NCBI GenBank assembly: GCA_003550325.1
Contig: QKWP01000208.1
Coordinates: 167,811 to 231,810, forward strand
Length of the DNA stretch: 64,000 bases
Direction of reading: 5' to 3'
Source: Gigaspora rosea
Lineage: Eukaryota > Glomeromycota > Glomeromycetes > Diversisporales > Gigasporaceae
Shown here: one piece after another, positions 33,430 to 44,789 of the stretch
Numbering within the stretch: the first letter of the stretch is position 1
Layout of the letters: each line of letters starts with the position of its first letter
Notes under the pieces: generated by a model
What the model was told of the DNA's origin: nothing
The model's database searches: none
The model's input: only the letters and a program-made list of their open reading frames with translations
Program-made: the position numbers and the translations under genes

Positions 33430-33812
33430 TTTCTACCAACTTTATAACAGATTGTTTTTATTATTCTACCTATTTTATTCTTATTATTTTTATGTATTAA
33501 ATTCGTTAATAAACATTTTTTGTTGAAAAGACTAATCAGATAAATCAGGTTAATATATATTTAAATACAAATAAAATTTTTTGAAAAGAAATCAAATTTT
33601 TTTTGAATTAGAAGTTCTTAGATTTCTATCGCTATACATTTACATTGCTTTGTAAATATCATTACTTCAACTTTGTGTTCTCACTTGCTGAATCTTTCTC
33701 AGAATTCTCACTTCAAGTTTATGAATGATCAAATCTGTGTAAACTTCTAATTACATTTATATGCCTATTATTAAAACACACTACTTACAACTAGTCAAAT
33801 ACTAATCCTAAC
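33430..33812. other. 3' flank of membrane gene, copy B
   Basis: Aligns with 17263-17690. AATAAACATTTTTTG near 33510 may serve as a polyadenylation signal. Copy D lacks this flank and jumps from the gene end to sequence homologous to 34857. Confidence 0.5.
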
Positions 33813-34579
33813 CAGTGATGGTAAATGACCTGGCCAGTTGCAATTTTTCAAATGACCTCAAATGACCCTGAAATGACCGGTCATTAACGGTCATCTCAAT
33901 TTTGGGTCATTTAGAAATGACTCGTGACCAAATGACCATGGTCATTCAAAAATGACCGAGGTCATTTGAGGGTCATTTAATCATTGGACCATCGTGCATA
34001 GAGTTTCCCCATATCTAATATTTTTTACATAGATTATCCAACTTTAAATCCAATAACGATAATGCATATGTATAGGTTTCGCCATCCTAGGAATGTTAAA
34101 TAACTCGATCACGTTTGATTGAAATTTAAATGACTCCATGCTATTAAATCATGACAAGATCATTTTGGTTATTAAGTTCATTTAGGTTATTGGCATATAA
34201 AATAATTTTATTGGTCGAATTGCTCGTATAAAAGTTATCAAACTTATTACTTTCCTTATCGATAATCTTAGCTATATATTAAAGTCCCAAATTTTACTAA
34301 GCCATTAATATTTATGTCTTAAGTAAGATGTTTGAAATATGCAATTTATTATTTCGAACAACCTTACTTAAGACATAAATATTAATTGGTTTATAGTTAC
34401 AATTATTGGTTATGTTTTAATTTTGTTTGGCGGCCAATTCTGATTGGCTAAAGAGCATTAGAATATTAACTAACATATGTTAAATGACCTTCTAGGTCAT
34501 TTGAGCCTCGAAATGACCCAATTACTAGTCATTTGTCATTTGGATCATTTGGGTCATTTCAGGTCATTCACCATCACTG
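33813..34579. mobile_element. hAT-like MITE, 8-bp duplication ATCCTAAC
   Basis: The ends CAGTGATGGTAAATGACC and GGTCATTCACCATCACTG are inverse and flanked by an exact 8-bp repeat ATCCTAAC (33805-33812 and 34580-34587). Copy A has the single site at about 17691. Both ends carry dense AAATGACC/GGTCATTT words (more than ten on the left, 33820-33980), a probable transposase-binding array. A smaller foldback (TTAATATTTATGTCTTAAGT with its inverse) is nested at about 34300-34386. There is no transposase frame. Confidence 0.9.
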
Positions 34580-35844
34580 ATCCTAACCCTGTGTGATGCC
34601 TGGTAAATAGCCCGTAGAAAGACGGCTGTCAGGAAAATAAGAACCACCGTTTTAATTGGTTAATGTGGCAGTTTTTACAAGAGACGACTGGTTCCTTAAA
34701 AGTCTCCTGAACCAGATTGAAATACTCGAATATTCAGTGCTTAATTATGATCATATCTCGCGGACCACGGGTAGCTTTTGAATATTTTACTATATTGTAT
34801 TATACTATTAGTATGCATTAATACCAATAATTAGAAAGTTTGGCCAATTAAATCGCTTTAAGAACATGATTAAAGATCATAAATAATTCCGAATTTTGTC
34901 GATTTAAGATATTTCAAATGTTTTTGATGTAAGAGGAAAAAATATAGACCGTTAAAAATTACGAAATAATAAAAATTTTTAACGTAATGAAGAACTTTAC
35001 TTGCATTGTAAAATACATGTTAGCCTAGAAGCGAAAACTATGTTTTTTTTACACTCATATTATTTAATATTTATTTTGATTAGTTCCGGATTAATTTCCG
35101 GAGCTATTATGTAAATGGATGTGAAAATTTTTACACATTGATTATAACATTATAAAATGCTTTCAACCATTTTTTGGCATGTAAATAAACTTAGAATGAT
35201 AATTATCGTTAACACATTGTAATAGGCACAGCTGGGAAAAGCATAAGTGTGGTAAAGTGCACATGAGAACATCATTGAATATTTGTGTACAAACTAAATT
35301 TTTTACTTTTCTAGATTGGCACAATAAAATGATATACACTTTTGATCCAATACATTGTTCTCATGAGAACAGCCTTTAAACATGAAACTTCGAACATTAA
35401 TTCCATATAAATTGATTAAGTTATTGATATCATATAGATAATTGGAAAAACAATAGTATTTTGTGCAATTTATAAAAAAATATTCTTAATATTTTGCAAA
35501 TATTGACACGGCTAATGTTAATTTTGGCTGAAGCTGAATTTAACTCACTGATTGGTTAATTTGTCGATTTGTTTATCTCTATTCTGGTTAGACAACATCA
35601 ACCGTGTCATATATATGATTATGATTATGAGAATATATATTATCTGTTTAAATAAAGATTGTTATTAAAGTTTTTGAGATATTATCTTATGAACAACCTT
35701 TATTAACGAAAGTTATCTGAACAACTTTTAGTAAAAAAAAAAAAATCAAAACCATTTCTTTGAATAAATTTTTTGAATAAATTGAACATGATTCGCATGG
35801 TTCGTATAATTGCATAGTTTACATAGCCTTGTTCTCTTTAACTC

Positions 35845-36072
35845 TTGTTCACGGCGTTATATTCGATCGGACAAGAGAGTCGAATTTGTCGGTGGTCCTT
35901 TAAACACACTTCCGAACTTCTTAACCGTCAAGATTCAGAGATTGAAATTGTCGGTGGTCCTTTGGAAAATACATCTCTTTCTGAGCTACTCAAACGTCAT
36001 CCCCTCGAAAATTCTGATGCTGAATTTGTCGGTGATCCCTTGGAAAATTCTTCCAAAATTCGCAAACGCTAG
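35845..36072 (+). pseudogene. VGGPLEN repeat-peptide fragment, copy C
   Basis: The peptide repeats are readable as SELLNRQDSEIEIVGGPLEN, SLSELLKRHPLENSDAEFVG and the C-terminal SSKIRKR, ending at the TAG 36070-36072. Compared with copy B, three bases are missing near 35910 and the upstream part (RVEFVGGPL) is in another frame, so the fragment carries a frameshift. It lies 2.4 kb downstream of the intact membrane gene. Confidence 0.5.
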
Positions 36073-36602
36073 AGCAGTTATCCAAACATGTGCATCGGTG
36101 CTGCAACAGTGTATAACCTACCACACACAGTGCTATCTCCAATGATAGTTGGGTAATAAATATTAAATCATAAATACCAAAGTGTATTCATCGGTAGGGT
36201 GAACTGTATATCAATCAATATAGATGACCTTTGTAGCTGATTTAATATCGCTATAGAACAAAAAGGCAATAATTTTTTTGGATATAGTAAAGTGTAATTA
36301 CTTTTCGAAATTTGTCAAAATTGAACTTACTAAAAATTTACTAATTAATGGTGCCGACAATGTACAGTACTATTAACTGCAAATTTTACTTTTTTGTATT
36401 TTAATATCATAGTCTATATATAAGGTTGCGATTATGCCAGTATAATAAAATGAACTGTTAAGACCAAGTGTTACAGGTTCTGCTCACCGAAAGCTCGCTT
36501 AGTCGACATCATATAGGTTCGGATTAGGATCAGCATTTAATTAGTTGCAGAAGTAAATTTTCACGTTGTGAAGTAAGACGGGACCATTATAAAGTATTAT
36601 AC

Positions 36603-36790
36603 CGTATAGTCAGAGCTCAAAAAAATAATATCCATTGATTCCGTTAAGAGCTTCATTCACAACTCTACTGGACTCCATTGAGCTCCATTGCCAATCTTGC
36701 GTATAGTATACCCTATAAAAAAATATCTGAATATATTATATTTTTATTAGGATTTACACGGTTTATGCTCAAAATGAAAGCAATATTATA
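36603..36790. repeat. Copy C insertion with CCATTG words
   Basis: Relative to copies A and B, sequence is inserted between two copies of TATTATACC. Its left part is shared with copy D up to 62950. It contains ACTCCATTGAGCTCCATTG-like words similar to the element at 55026-55227. The ends are not clearly inverse, so the element type is unknown. Confidence 0.4.
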
Positions 36791-36820
36791 CCGAGGAATG
36801 AAACCTAGAAAAATGAATTA

Positions 36821-37039
36821 CCGTAGTGCATTGACCAAAGTACCCGGGTGTATTATACCGCAGCAGGTCAGTGTCCAAGAAAAAAAATTTTAAGCTTATA
36901 CATATTCTGTACTTACAATGAGCAGTCTAAAAATTTAAAAAAAAACCTATATTTAATTAATAGACGTCTCGTGTTGTGCACTGGGTACTTTGCAATGGGA
37001 ATATTGAAAAAGGGGGATACTTTGGTCAGTGGACTACAG
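36821..37039. mobile_element. TA-flanked MITE in copy C
   Basis: The left end CCGTAGTGCATTGACCAAAG and the right end CTTTGGTCAGTGGACTACAG are inverse with two or three mismatches. TA lies on each side (36819-36820 and 37040-37041). Copies A and B have the single site GAATTAGTTGAT. This is a Tc1/mariner-like non-autonomous element. Confidence 0.8.
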
Positions 37040-37363
37040 TAGTTGATAATTGTATCATATAAATTTGTCCAATAGTTATATGGAATAATTGTATTATAAT
37101 GCGATTTTATATATATTAGTAACTTTAGTAATTATGAAGCTATACGGGGTTTTTATTATAATTGTATCGCAATCGTATTGCACAGTATATAAGTTGCTAG
37201 ATAAATTACCGTCGACTCGTCAACCCATTGAACCTTACTTTATTCATTTTTTTCCATCACTTCGAAGGCTTGGAAGATCGTCGATGCAATAACTGGTAGA
37301 ACTAAATAATATTTATTTTATCCAATACTAAAATTTCTCAGCTCGACTCATCAACCTGTAGAT

Positions 37364-37781
37364 ATACTTGCTGGCAAAACTCAGACAAATCCCAAACCCC
37401 TAAAAAGTAATTGCTGTTTGTAAAAAATTAAATCAAACAAATAATTCTAAAATTTTATAAGTATATCATCTATAGTTATAATAATATACTTGATTTATTT
37501 AAACAAAGATTATTAATAAAATTTTTGAGCTATGAGTTTGGCCAGACCCTTTGGGTTTGTCCACTTTAAGTAAACTTAAAGTGGACAAACCTAAAGGGTC
37601 TGGCCAAACTCATAGCTCAAAAATTTTATTAATAATCTTTGTTTAAATAAATCAAGATATTATTATAACTATAGATGATATACTTATAAAATTTTAGAAT
37701 TATTTGTTTGATTTAATTTTTTACAAACAGCAATTACTTTTTAGGGATTTGGGATTTGTCCAGATTTTGCCAGCAAGTATA
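37364..37781. repeat. Long near-perfect foldback, ~207-bp arms
   Basis: The axis lies in TAAA at 37571-37574. The arms 37364-37570 and 37575-37781 are inverse copies with only a few mismatches, for example ACCCTTTGGGTTTGTCC against ACCCTTTAGGTTTGTCC. At the outer edge, CTGTAG is itself inverted relative to the other arm. A transcript across it would form a hairpin of about 200 bp. No target duplication was found. Confidence 0.85.
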
Positions 37782-38950
37782 CCTGTAGATAATTTTGTCA
37801 TTCACCAACAAGCAATTTGGCACTGCCACATTCTTTTTGCATTTAACTATACATCTAATATTGATCATCTTCATCAAAGATTTAAATCTATTATTATTAC
37901 TGTAATACCACACACTTGGCATAACCACTTCAATGTAATTAACTCAATTTGACTACATACTGATTTCCAGAATTATTGACAATGCCCTATAACAAATTGC
38001 TGCATGGAATGATACTCAATACATGAAAAAATTTGGATATAGAACCACACGAACCTGCATGTAAATCTATACGAGACAATGTATGAGAAAGCACGTTTAA
38101 AGCATGTAAAAGGGCGCAGATTCCTTGCAATGGTGCACATACTAATGTGCAATTTTATGTGTTTTTGCGTGCATTGTATCATGCATATTTACATGCAGGT
38201 AACATATAATAACATTATATCTATACATAACACATAATAACATATATCCGTATATACATTTATACGTATTATTTTATTGACTAAATTTTATAATTTTATT
38301 AACTAAATTTTATTAATTTTATTATTTTATTATTAATTAAATTTATAATACGAATACTTTTATTTAATAATTTATATGCCAAAGAAGAAAATACTTTTAA
38401 TTACTAAAAATTATTTAAAAATAACCTAGCAATTAATAATATCGAAAAAAGAAAAGTAAAGCAATAGTATCAAAATGAAAGGTTTAAAAAAAAATTGAAG
38501 TGTCTACTCTAGCAATAACTCCAATAATAACAACTCCAATTGTGGCAACTCTAATGGCAGTAACTCAAGGGAAATACTAAAATGTAATAATATACTGAAA
38601 GTAAATAAAAATTGAAGAAAAAAATAATAGTAAGAAAAAAAAGCTTTAATACCTCAAAAATGATGAAAAAACATATACCAAAAATGATAGTAATTCCAAA
38701 AGAGCAACTTGCAAAGCAATAACTCCAAAGGATAACTTCAAAAGCAATGACAATAACTAAAAAAATTATATGAAAATTAGTGAGTTGTAAAAAAAAATTA
38801 TAAAAATAAAGAAAACAAAAAAAAATAAAATAAATAAGTAAATATTTATTTACTTACAAATCAAATGTAATTTGTGCGCGACAAAGCACGGAAATTATTA
38901 TTGTTAAATGCAAAAAAAAAATAAAAAAAATAAATAAGTGCGTATCAATG
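37782..38950. other. Region without recognised genes
   Basis: A coding-like patch (37785-38200; segment SNIDHLHQRFKSIIITVI) follows the foldback but is broken by stops and not recognised. From 38490 to 38790 degenerate words such as AATAACTCCAA recur irregularly. The rest is A/T-rich. Confidence 0.4.
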
Positions 38951-39313
38951 CACGGAAATTATAGTCATTAAGAATCTTAATGATCATCACGTTAATGCAC
39001 ATAATTATAACATTAAGGATCTTAATGATAATCAGCATAATCATAAAAATTATCATTAAGAACATTAACGATTGTGCATATTAAATGCACAGAAATTGTG
39101 ATCATTAAGGAATCTTAATAACAATATGATCATTAAAAATCTTAACAATATGATCATTAAGAATCTTAATGATATGATCGTTAAGAATTTTAATGATATG
39201 ATCGTTAAGATTCTTATCAATAGGATCGTTAAGTATCTTAATGATATGATCGTTAAGATTTTTAACGATATGATTGTTAAGATTCTCAATGATATAGTCG
39301 TTAAGATAATTAA

Positions 39314-39829
39314 GGGTAGAGGGTACTATTTTAAAATTATATATAAACTTAATGGAAAATTTTTTTATATTTAATTTTATAAAAAATTATAATAAATAAA
39401 CTAATCATATTTTAAGCCAAGTTTGTAGAGCAGGCTTTTCTGATTCTAATGATAGTAAAATCATTAAAATTGGTTAAAAACTCAGTAAGATATGAAATTT
39501 TAAAGATTGGGTATTAAAATTTAGTAATAAAACTAACTTATAAATTTACGTAAATTGACCAATCAGCATTAGCAATTTTGTGCAACCCAGAAAATTTTTG
39601 GCCAACCCAGAAAAACTTTATGATATATACAAGTATATTTTTTTAAAATATAATAATAGTTCAAAATTTTACCATAATAGATAAATTGTTTTATTTATAT
39701 TTTGTAAAATTTTAATAAAAATTAGTTGTAATTTAAAAAAGTTTTATTAGTAGCATATATCAATTTTATATGAAAATTTCAAAATACCATATAAAAACTA
39801 TATAAAAATGATCTACGTACCCTCTACCC
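39314..39829. mobile_element. TTAA-flanked MITE, copy 1
   Basis: The ends GGGTAGAGGGTAC and GTACCCTCTACCC are inverse and flanked by TTAA on both sides (39310-39313 and 39830-39833), the target of piggyBac- and Kolobok-type elements. It is inserted in a TTAATGAT unit of the minisatellite. Copies 2 and 3 (44074 and 47422) are very similar along the whole 0.5 kb. There is no transposase frame. Confidence 0.85.
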
Positions 39830-40231
39830 TTAATGATGTGATTGTTAAGAATCTTAATGATGTGATCGTTAAGATTCTTAACGATATGATCGTTAAGAAT
39901 CTTAACGATATGATCATTAAGATTCTTAATGATATGATCGTTAAGAATCTTAATGATATTATCATTAAGAATCTTAATGATATGATCGTTAAGAATCTTA
40001 ACGATATGATCATTAAGAATGACGTTAAAAATCTTAACGATATGGTCGTTAAGATTCTTAATGATATGATCGTTAAGAATCTTAAAGATATGATCATTAA
40101 AGATTCTTAACAATTTGATCTTTAAGAACAATCGTCAAGAACCTTAATGATATGATCATTAGAATCTTAATGATATGATCGTTAAGAACGATTGTTAAGA
40201 ATCTTAATGATATAATTATTAAGAATCTTAT

Positions 40232-40449
40232 AGCACTTTGCAAAAAAGTGTGACCCTGTGATTTTACGGTGATGATGGCAAAAAAATTTCTGAGATTTTA
40301 ATTATAATTTTCAATTAATGATGTCGATATTTTATCTAAAAACCTTTAAAATTCTTAAAGAATCAAAAAATCCACAAGAATTGGTTGATTTCTCATGATT
40401 TTACATGACATTATAATTTGCAAAGGTCATACATTTTTGCAAAGCGTAA
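40232..40449. mobile_element. MITE inside the minisatellite
   Basis: GCACTTTGCAAAAAAGTGTG near the left end pairs with the inverse of ATACATTTTTGCAAAGCGTA near the right end. Minisatellite units continue on both sides. The target duplication is unclear. Confidence 0.55.
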
Positions 40450-41029
40450 TAATAATATGATCGTTAAGAATGATCATTAAGAATCTTAGCGATTGTGCAC
40501 ATCAGCGCATGAAAATTATGATTATTAAGAATCTTAACGATTGTGCACTTTAGTGTACAAAATTGTGATCATAAAGGAATCTTAACGATTGTAATGACCA
40601 TGATGTCAGTGCACTGAAATTATGATCATTAAAAATCTTAACGATTGTGCACGTCAGTGCATGAAAATTATAATCATTAAGAATCTTAACAATTGTGCAC
40701 GTTAGTGCATAAAAATTATGATCGTTAAGAATCATAATGATTGTGCACGTTAATGCACAGAAGTCATATGATCATACATGTCAATATATGGATATAATAT
40801 ATGCACGATAGTGCACGAATTTCAATTTTTCATGTGATAACATGTATTAAATTTTTTTGGATGATCAGTTTTCATGCAGTTTCCATGCAGTAATTTTGAA
40901 ACCCGTGCTTACTCACATACAATTTTATATTTACGCATGCATTTCTGTGTATCGAGTTTTCATAGGGATGTAATTTCATTAAAAATTATCTTATAGTAAG
41001 TAAGTTTTGTAACAGAGTTTTTTATAGTG

Positions 41030-41815
41030 ACTAATGATAAAGGTTTACAAACTCAGTACCCTTCCCATTCCCTACTAGGATCCTTTTCTGGTACTCCAAA
41101 CTACAAATCTAGTTAGCCTGGAATAATAGGTCAGCAAGGCTTTAGGTACTTTGTGGTCTCCCTTTTCTTGTTTCATGCTTCTATATGCATTCTCTTTTTC
41201 TCTAGTGCAACTCTAGCAGCCAGTTTGGTGTATCTCCTTTTGCTATAGAGGCTCTTACCATTCAGTCTTCTGGTCAGTCACCTTTTTGGTTCTAGTTCAG
41301 ATTAGTGATGCCACCGAAATTGATTTTTGAAAAAGGCCTATTTCGTCTTCATTAGAGAAAATTAAAATTTTTTATAAGGAAGAGCAAATAAAATTTATAT
41401 AGATATGTTCCTTATAATTTCATCTATTCAAAAAAAATATCAAATAATTTCATCTTTCAAGTAAAATAGGTCAAAAACAATTTCGTTTTCAAATTTTAAT
41501 TTCAGGTTTTAGAACCCGAAATGCTTTTGTCCTAATGTATAGTTCAGATACTGTCAAAAGTTAGCCACTCTTCACTCAGTTCTTTCTATGCTCTGCAGCA
41601 TCCCTAAGATTTTTGCACTAGCATTATACTAGCTTCTAAAATTTAGTGTGACCCAGGTTACAAATCCTTTTACCTGACTATGGCAGGGTTATATAGTTAT
41701 ACTATAATGCAGATATATTAAATTTTAATAGTGTAATCATCCTCTGTGGGATTTGAACTTGGAACCTTTCTAATTATATGAGCTTGAAGGGTGACAACAA
41801 CAAACTACACAGTAT
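41030..41815 (-). mobile_element. tRNA-headed SINE-like element, minus strand
   Basis: On the minus strand, a box B match AGTTCAAATCC (41760-41750) lies downstream of a weaker box A-like GTAGTTTGTTGTTGTCACC (41809-41791), with CTCATA between, reminiscent of an elongator tRNA-Met. Stems do not pair well enough for a working tRNA. The GC-richer sequence extending to about 41030 may be the SINE body, but that extent is a guess. Confidence 0.35.
41307..41541. mobile_element. Insertion flanked by 10-bp repeat TAGTTCAGAT
   Basis: TAGTTCAGAT occurs at 41297-41306 and 41542-41551. The insert begins TAGTGATGCC and has matching inner words (CACCGAAATTGA at the left; CAGGTTTTAGAACCCGAAATG at the right). 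The terminal inversion is imperfect. It could be an hAT-like element with an 8-bp GTTCAGAT duplication. Confidence 0.4.
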
Positions 41816-41819
41816 TATA

Positions 41820-42880
41820 TTACCTCTAAAATTTGTATAATTTTATTAATAAGATTAAACAAATTTTTATGTTTTTCTAAATTTTACTGTTTTGCACTAA
41901 AAAATATATCATAATAGCATAATATATTTTAAGGATGCTTAATTTTGAATTTTTGATAAAAATTTCCAAATTAAGTATTTTTCTTCAAATTTTAAAAAAA
42001 GTAAAATAAATTATACTACTTTGATGTATTTTTGGTCTGAACAAGTTTACTTAGTACAAAAAGTTAGAATCAATTAGTAACATTTAGAGAATCATAGAAA
42101 TTTGTATATCGTATTTACTCAAAATAATGCACACCTGCACATTATTTAAGCACATGCATGAGTATTATTTTGGGGTAAATGTCTAATTTCTAAAAAATTG
42201 TATGTTATATATGTGAGATACATAAAAAACCTGTATTTCTTAATTTTATAAATAGCTTTTCTGATTTAAGTCAGATTTTTTACTAAAAAAAATTCTTATT
42301 TCTGCTTATTATTTGAATTTATTATTTTAGCAGATTATTAATTCAGCATTTTGAGTATATGTTATATTCACAGGTCAAAATTATACACATCGATATAATA
42401 TCAGGTACCCAATATATATATTATATGTATATGATATGTGACTGATATGTGTAGGATATATTTATACACATACCCGATATGTGTAGAGTGCATGTCGCAT
42501 ATCGGACACATGTCGGACACATATAATATACATATAGTATATATGCCATATACATGCTATATATATATTGTATATATAAATTCTGTAATACATCATGTAC
42601 TCAACATGTACCTGATATAAAGTACTGAAGTAACATCAAGAAAGAATAAATTTAAATATTTATATATTTTTTACAATTACCTAATTATCACTTTGCTATA
42701 ACAACAATATAAAGCAATTTAATAAAAAAATTTTTTTTTATTTATTATAAACAATTTTCTAATAAATCAGTTACAATTTGGAATCTAACATCTATAATCT
42801 ACAATCCTATAGCAAATAACTAATAAGACACTAGCAATAATACAACAAAAAAAAAGAAAAAAGTTCAACTAACAAAACAT
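41820..42880. repeat. A/T-rich repeat shared with 46780-47400
   Basis: Words such as CTTAATTTTGAATTTTTGAT and AAGTAAAATAAATTATAC, and an AATAATGCACA / TGCATTATTT pair beside TTTACTC, are shared with 46780-47400. Around 42410-42560, ATATCGG and ACACATAT words form several small palindromes. No gene was seen. Confidence 0.45.
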
Positions 42881-43960
42881 CTAAAACACCCAAGAAAACT
42901 AACAAGGTACCCAAGATAAAATCTACAAGACACCCCAAAATGCATCAAAGCAATATCAAAATCGGCAACAAAACACCTGAGGCAACCACGAACTCGCAAA
43001 GAAAGCACTCAAGAAAACTAATAGGGCACCCAAAACGAAATCTATGACAAGAGACCCTGAAATGCACCCAAAGCAATATCGAAATTGGCGACAAAACACC
43101 ACGTAGTCATACAAAAATGCCCAAAAAAACTAATAGCCACCCGAAGTGAAAACTCTGAAACAACGTTGAAATCGGCAACAAGACACCTAAGGCAATCATG
43201 AAATCACGCGAAGAACCTAAAAAACAGAAAAACTAAAGAATAATATTTAGAACTAGAGTGCGCCAACAAAAAATATAACAAGAAAAAACATGGCACCAGC
43301 AACGAATAATACACCGAAATGGTCGACACCAACGACGAAGCACTGACTAATGACTCTAACGACGAAATCCAAAGTTATTACATCGGGAAAATAAATAAGG
43401 CGCAGATCTGCGCAAATCTGCGACCTGGAAAATTTTAACGAATTTTGCAATAACTTGTGATCCAGTGGTCCAAATTTAACAATTTTGGTACCATTCGAAC
43501 CGTCTCATCGAGAGGAATCGAATGGTACCAAAATCATTAAATTTGGACCACTGGTTGGCAAGATCGTTCAATGTTTATAAAATTCACATAAATGGAATTT
43601 TCTTGTGTTCTAGTAATTGGAATTTAACGATTTTGGTACCATTCGATCCGTCTCATCGAGACGGATCGAATGGTATCAAAATCGTTAAGTTTGGACCACT
43701 AGACCACAAGTTATTGCAAAATTTGTTAAAATTTTCCAGGGTCGCAGATTTGTGCAGATCTGCGCCTTATTTATTTTCCCGATGTACTCAAAGAACCTAA
43801 AAATGAAAAACGTGGAAGTTAGTATTCGAACTAAAAAGTGATAAAGAACACCAACAACTAAAAAATGCATGCACCGAAATGAGACGACACCAACAGCGGC
43901 AAAAGAAGTAGTAATGGCGCCAATGATGAAGAAAGGTATGGACGACAATTATTTTCTGAA
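42880..43960 (-). repeat. Minisatellite of ~110-120-bp units
   Basis: Units starting AAGAAAACTAACAAGG, AAGAAAACTAATAGGG and AAAAAAACTAATAGCC begin near 42893, 43013 and 43123, each followed by ACCC, AAATC, GCAATATC and GGCGACAAAACACC-like words. Related sequence resumes right of the element at 43381-43784 (GAACCTAAAAA, ACACCAAC). Minus-strand translation gives runs like VVGV and FFV, but stops interrupt it. I do not call a gene. Confidence 0.6.
43381..43784. mobile_element. TA-flanked MITE with internal hairpins
   Basis: The ends CATCGGGAAAATAAATAAGG and its inverse at 43765-43784 have arms of over 100 bp, with TA at 43379-43380 and 43785-43786. Two extra hairpins, near 43480-43540 and 43620-43695, have stems of TTTTGGTACCATTCGA and its inverse around CATCGAGA. 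The element is therefore a foldback containing two smaller foldbacks. There is no transposase. Confidence 0.85.
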
Positions 43961-44073
43961 AAAAAATTAGCAGTTAGTACTGTATTAAAAAAAAAATTAA
44001 AATAACAATAACAAAAAAAAAAGAAAAAAGGGATACTTATTTTATTCGGATCTGTATAATGGAGGAAATTTAA

Positions 44074-44585
44074 GGGTAGAGGGTATGTAGAACATTTTTA
44101 TATAGTTTTTATATGGTATTTTGAAATTTTCATATAAAATTGACATATGCTACTAATAAAACTTTTTTAAATTACAACTATTTTTATTAAAATTTTATAA
44201 AATATAAATAAAACAATTTATCTATTATGGTAAAATTTTGAACTGTTATTATATTTTAAAAAAATATACTTGTATATATCATAAAGTTTTTCTGGGTTGG
44301 CCAAAAATTTTCTGGGTGCACAAAATTGCTAATGCTGATTGGTCAATTTACGTAAATTTATAAGTTAGTTTTATTACTAAATTTTAATACCAAATCTTTA
44401 AAATTTCATATTTTACTGAGTTTTTGACCAATTTTAATAATTTTACTATCATGAGAATCAGAAAAACCTGCTCTACAAACTTGGCTTAAAATATAATTAG
44501 TTTATTTATTATAATTTTTTATAAAATTGAATATAAAAAATTTACCATTAAGTTTATATATAATTTTAAAATAGTACCCTCTACC
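44074..44585. mobile_element. TTAA-flanked MITE, copy 2 (inverted)
   Basis: Same family as 39314-39829 but in inverse orientation. The ends are GGGTAGAGGGTATG and AGTACCCTCTACC, with TTAA at 44070-44073 and 44586-44589. Confidence 0.85.
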
Positions 44586-44789
44586 TTAAATAAAATAATA
44601 TGAAAATAATAAAAAAAATATTTAAAATAAATTTAATTAATAATAAAAATAAAAAAACTAAGAAACATTTAAATAAAAAAAAATTATAAATTAAAAAAAT
44701 AAAAAAAATGTAAATAAAAAAATAAAAAAAATAACCATTTATATTATTAATAAAAAAAAAATAACAAAAATTTAAATTGTCAAAATTTT

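Larger units (their letters stand above)
26515..34800 (+). repeat. Segmental duplication, copy B (most complete)
   Basis: This copy holds, in order, the VGGPLEN peptide (to 27071), a long non-coding stretch homologous to 10313-13320, the leader frame, and the intact membrane gene. The peptide part is shared with copies C and D, the middle with A, and the membrane-gene part with A and D. Specific insertions are the solo LTR (28804-29952) and the hAT-like element (33813-34579). Confidence 0.9.
34857..37200 (+). repeat. Segmental duplication, copy C (partial)
   Basis: 34857-36640 aligns with 60920-62950 (copy D), including the upstream part not present in copy B. 36070-36590 and 37040-37200 also align with the middle of copies A and B. 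No membrane gene follows; homology ends near 37200 and unrelated sequence begins. Confidence 0.8.
38960..40780. repeat. Minisatellite with 24-bp unit and internal dyads
   Basis: The core 39830-40210 is a tandem array of about 24 bp (GATATGATCGTTAAGAATCT plus AAC). Each unit contains the dyad GTTAAGATTCTTAAC, so every repeat can form a small hairpin. The outer parts (38960-39120 and 40470-40760) alternate this unit with GATTGTGCACGTTAGTGCAT, giving a unit of about 55 bp. Because 24 is divisible by three, long frames open on both strands, but these are by-products. Two MITEs are inserted (39314-39829 and about 40232-40449). Confidence 0.85.

Noticed and set aside
39126..40131. Long frames on both strands with NDMIVKNL-type repeats
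   Set aside because: The 24-bp minisatellite unit is a multiple of three and lacks stops in several frames; an element insertion interrupts the array.
38960..40780. CRISPR array
   Set aside because: Repeats are contiguous and degenerate without unique spacers, and the genome is eukaryotic.
41738..41815. tRNA-Met gene on the minus strand
   Set aside because: Good box B and a CAT-like anticodon region, but arms do not pair properly.
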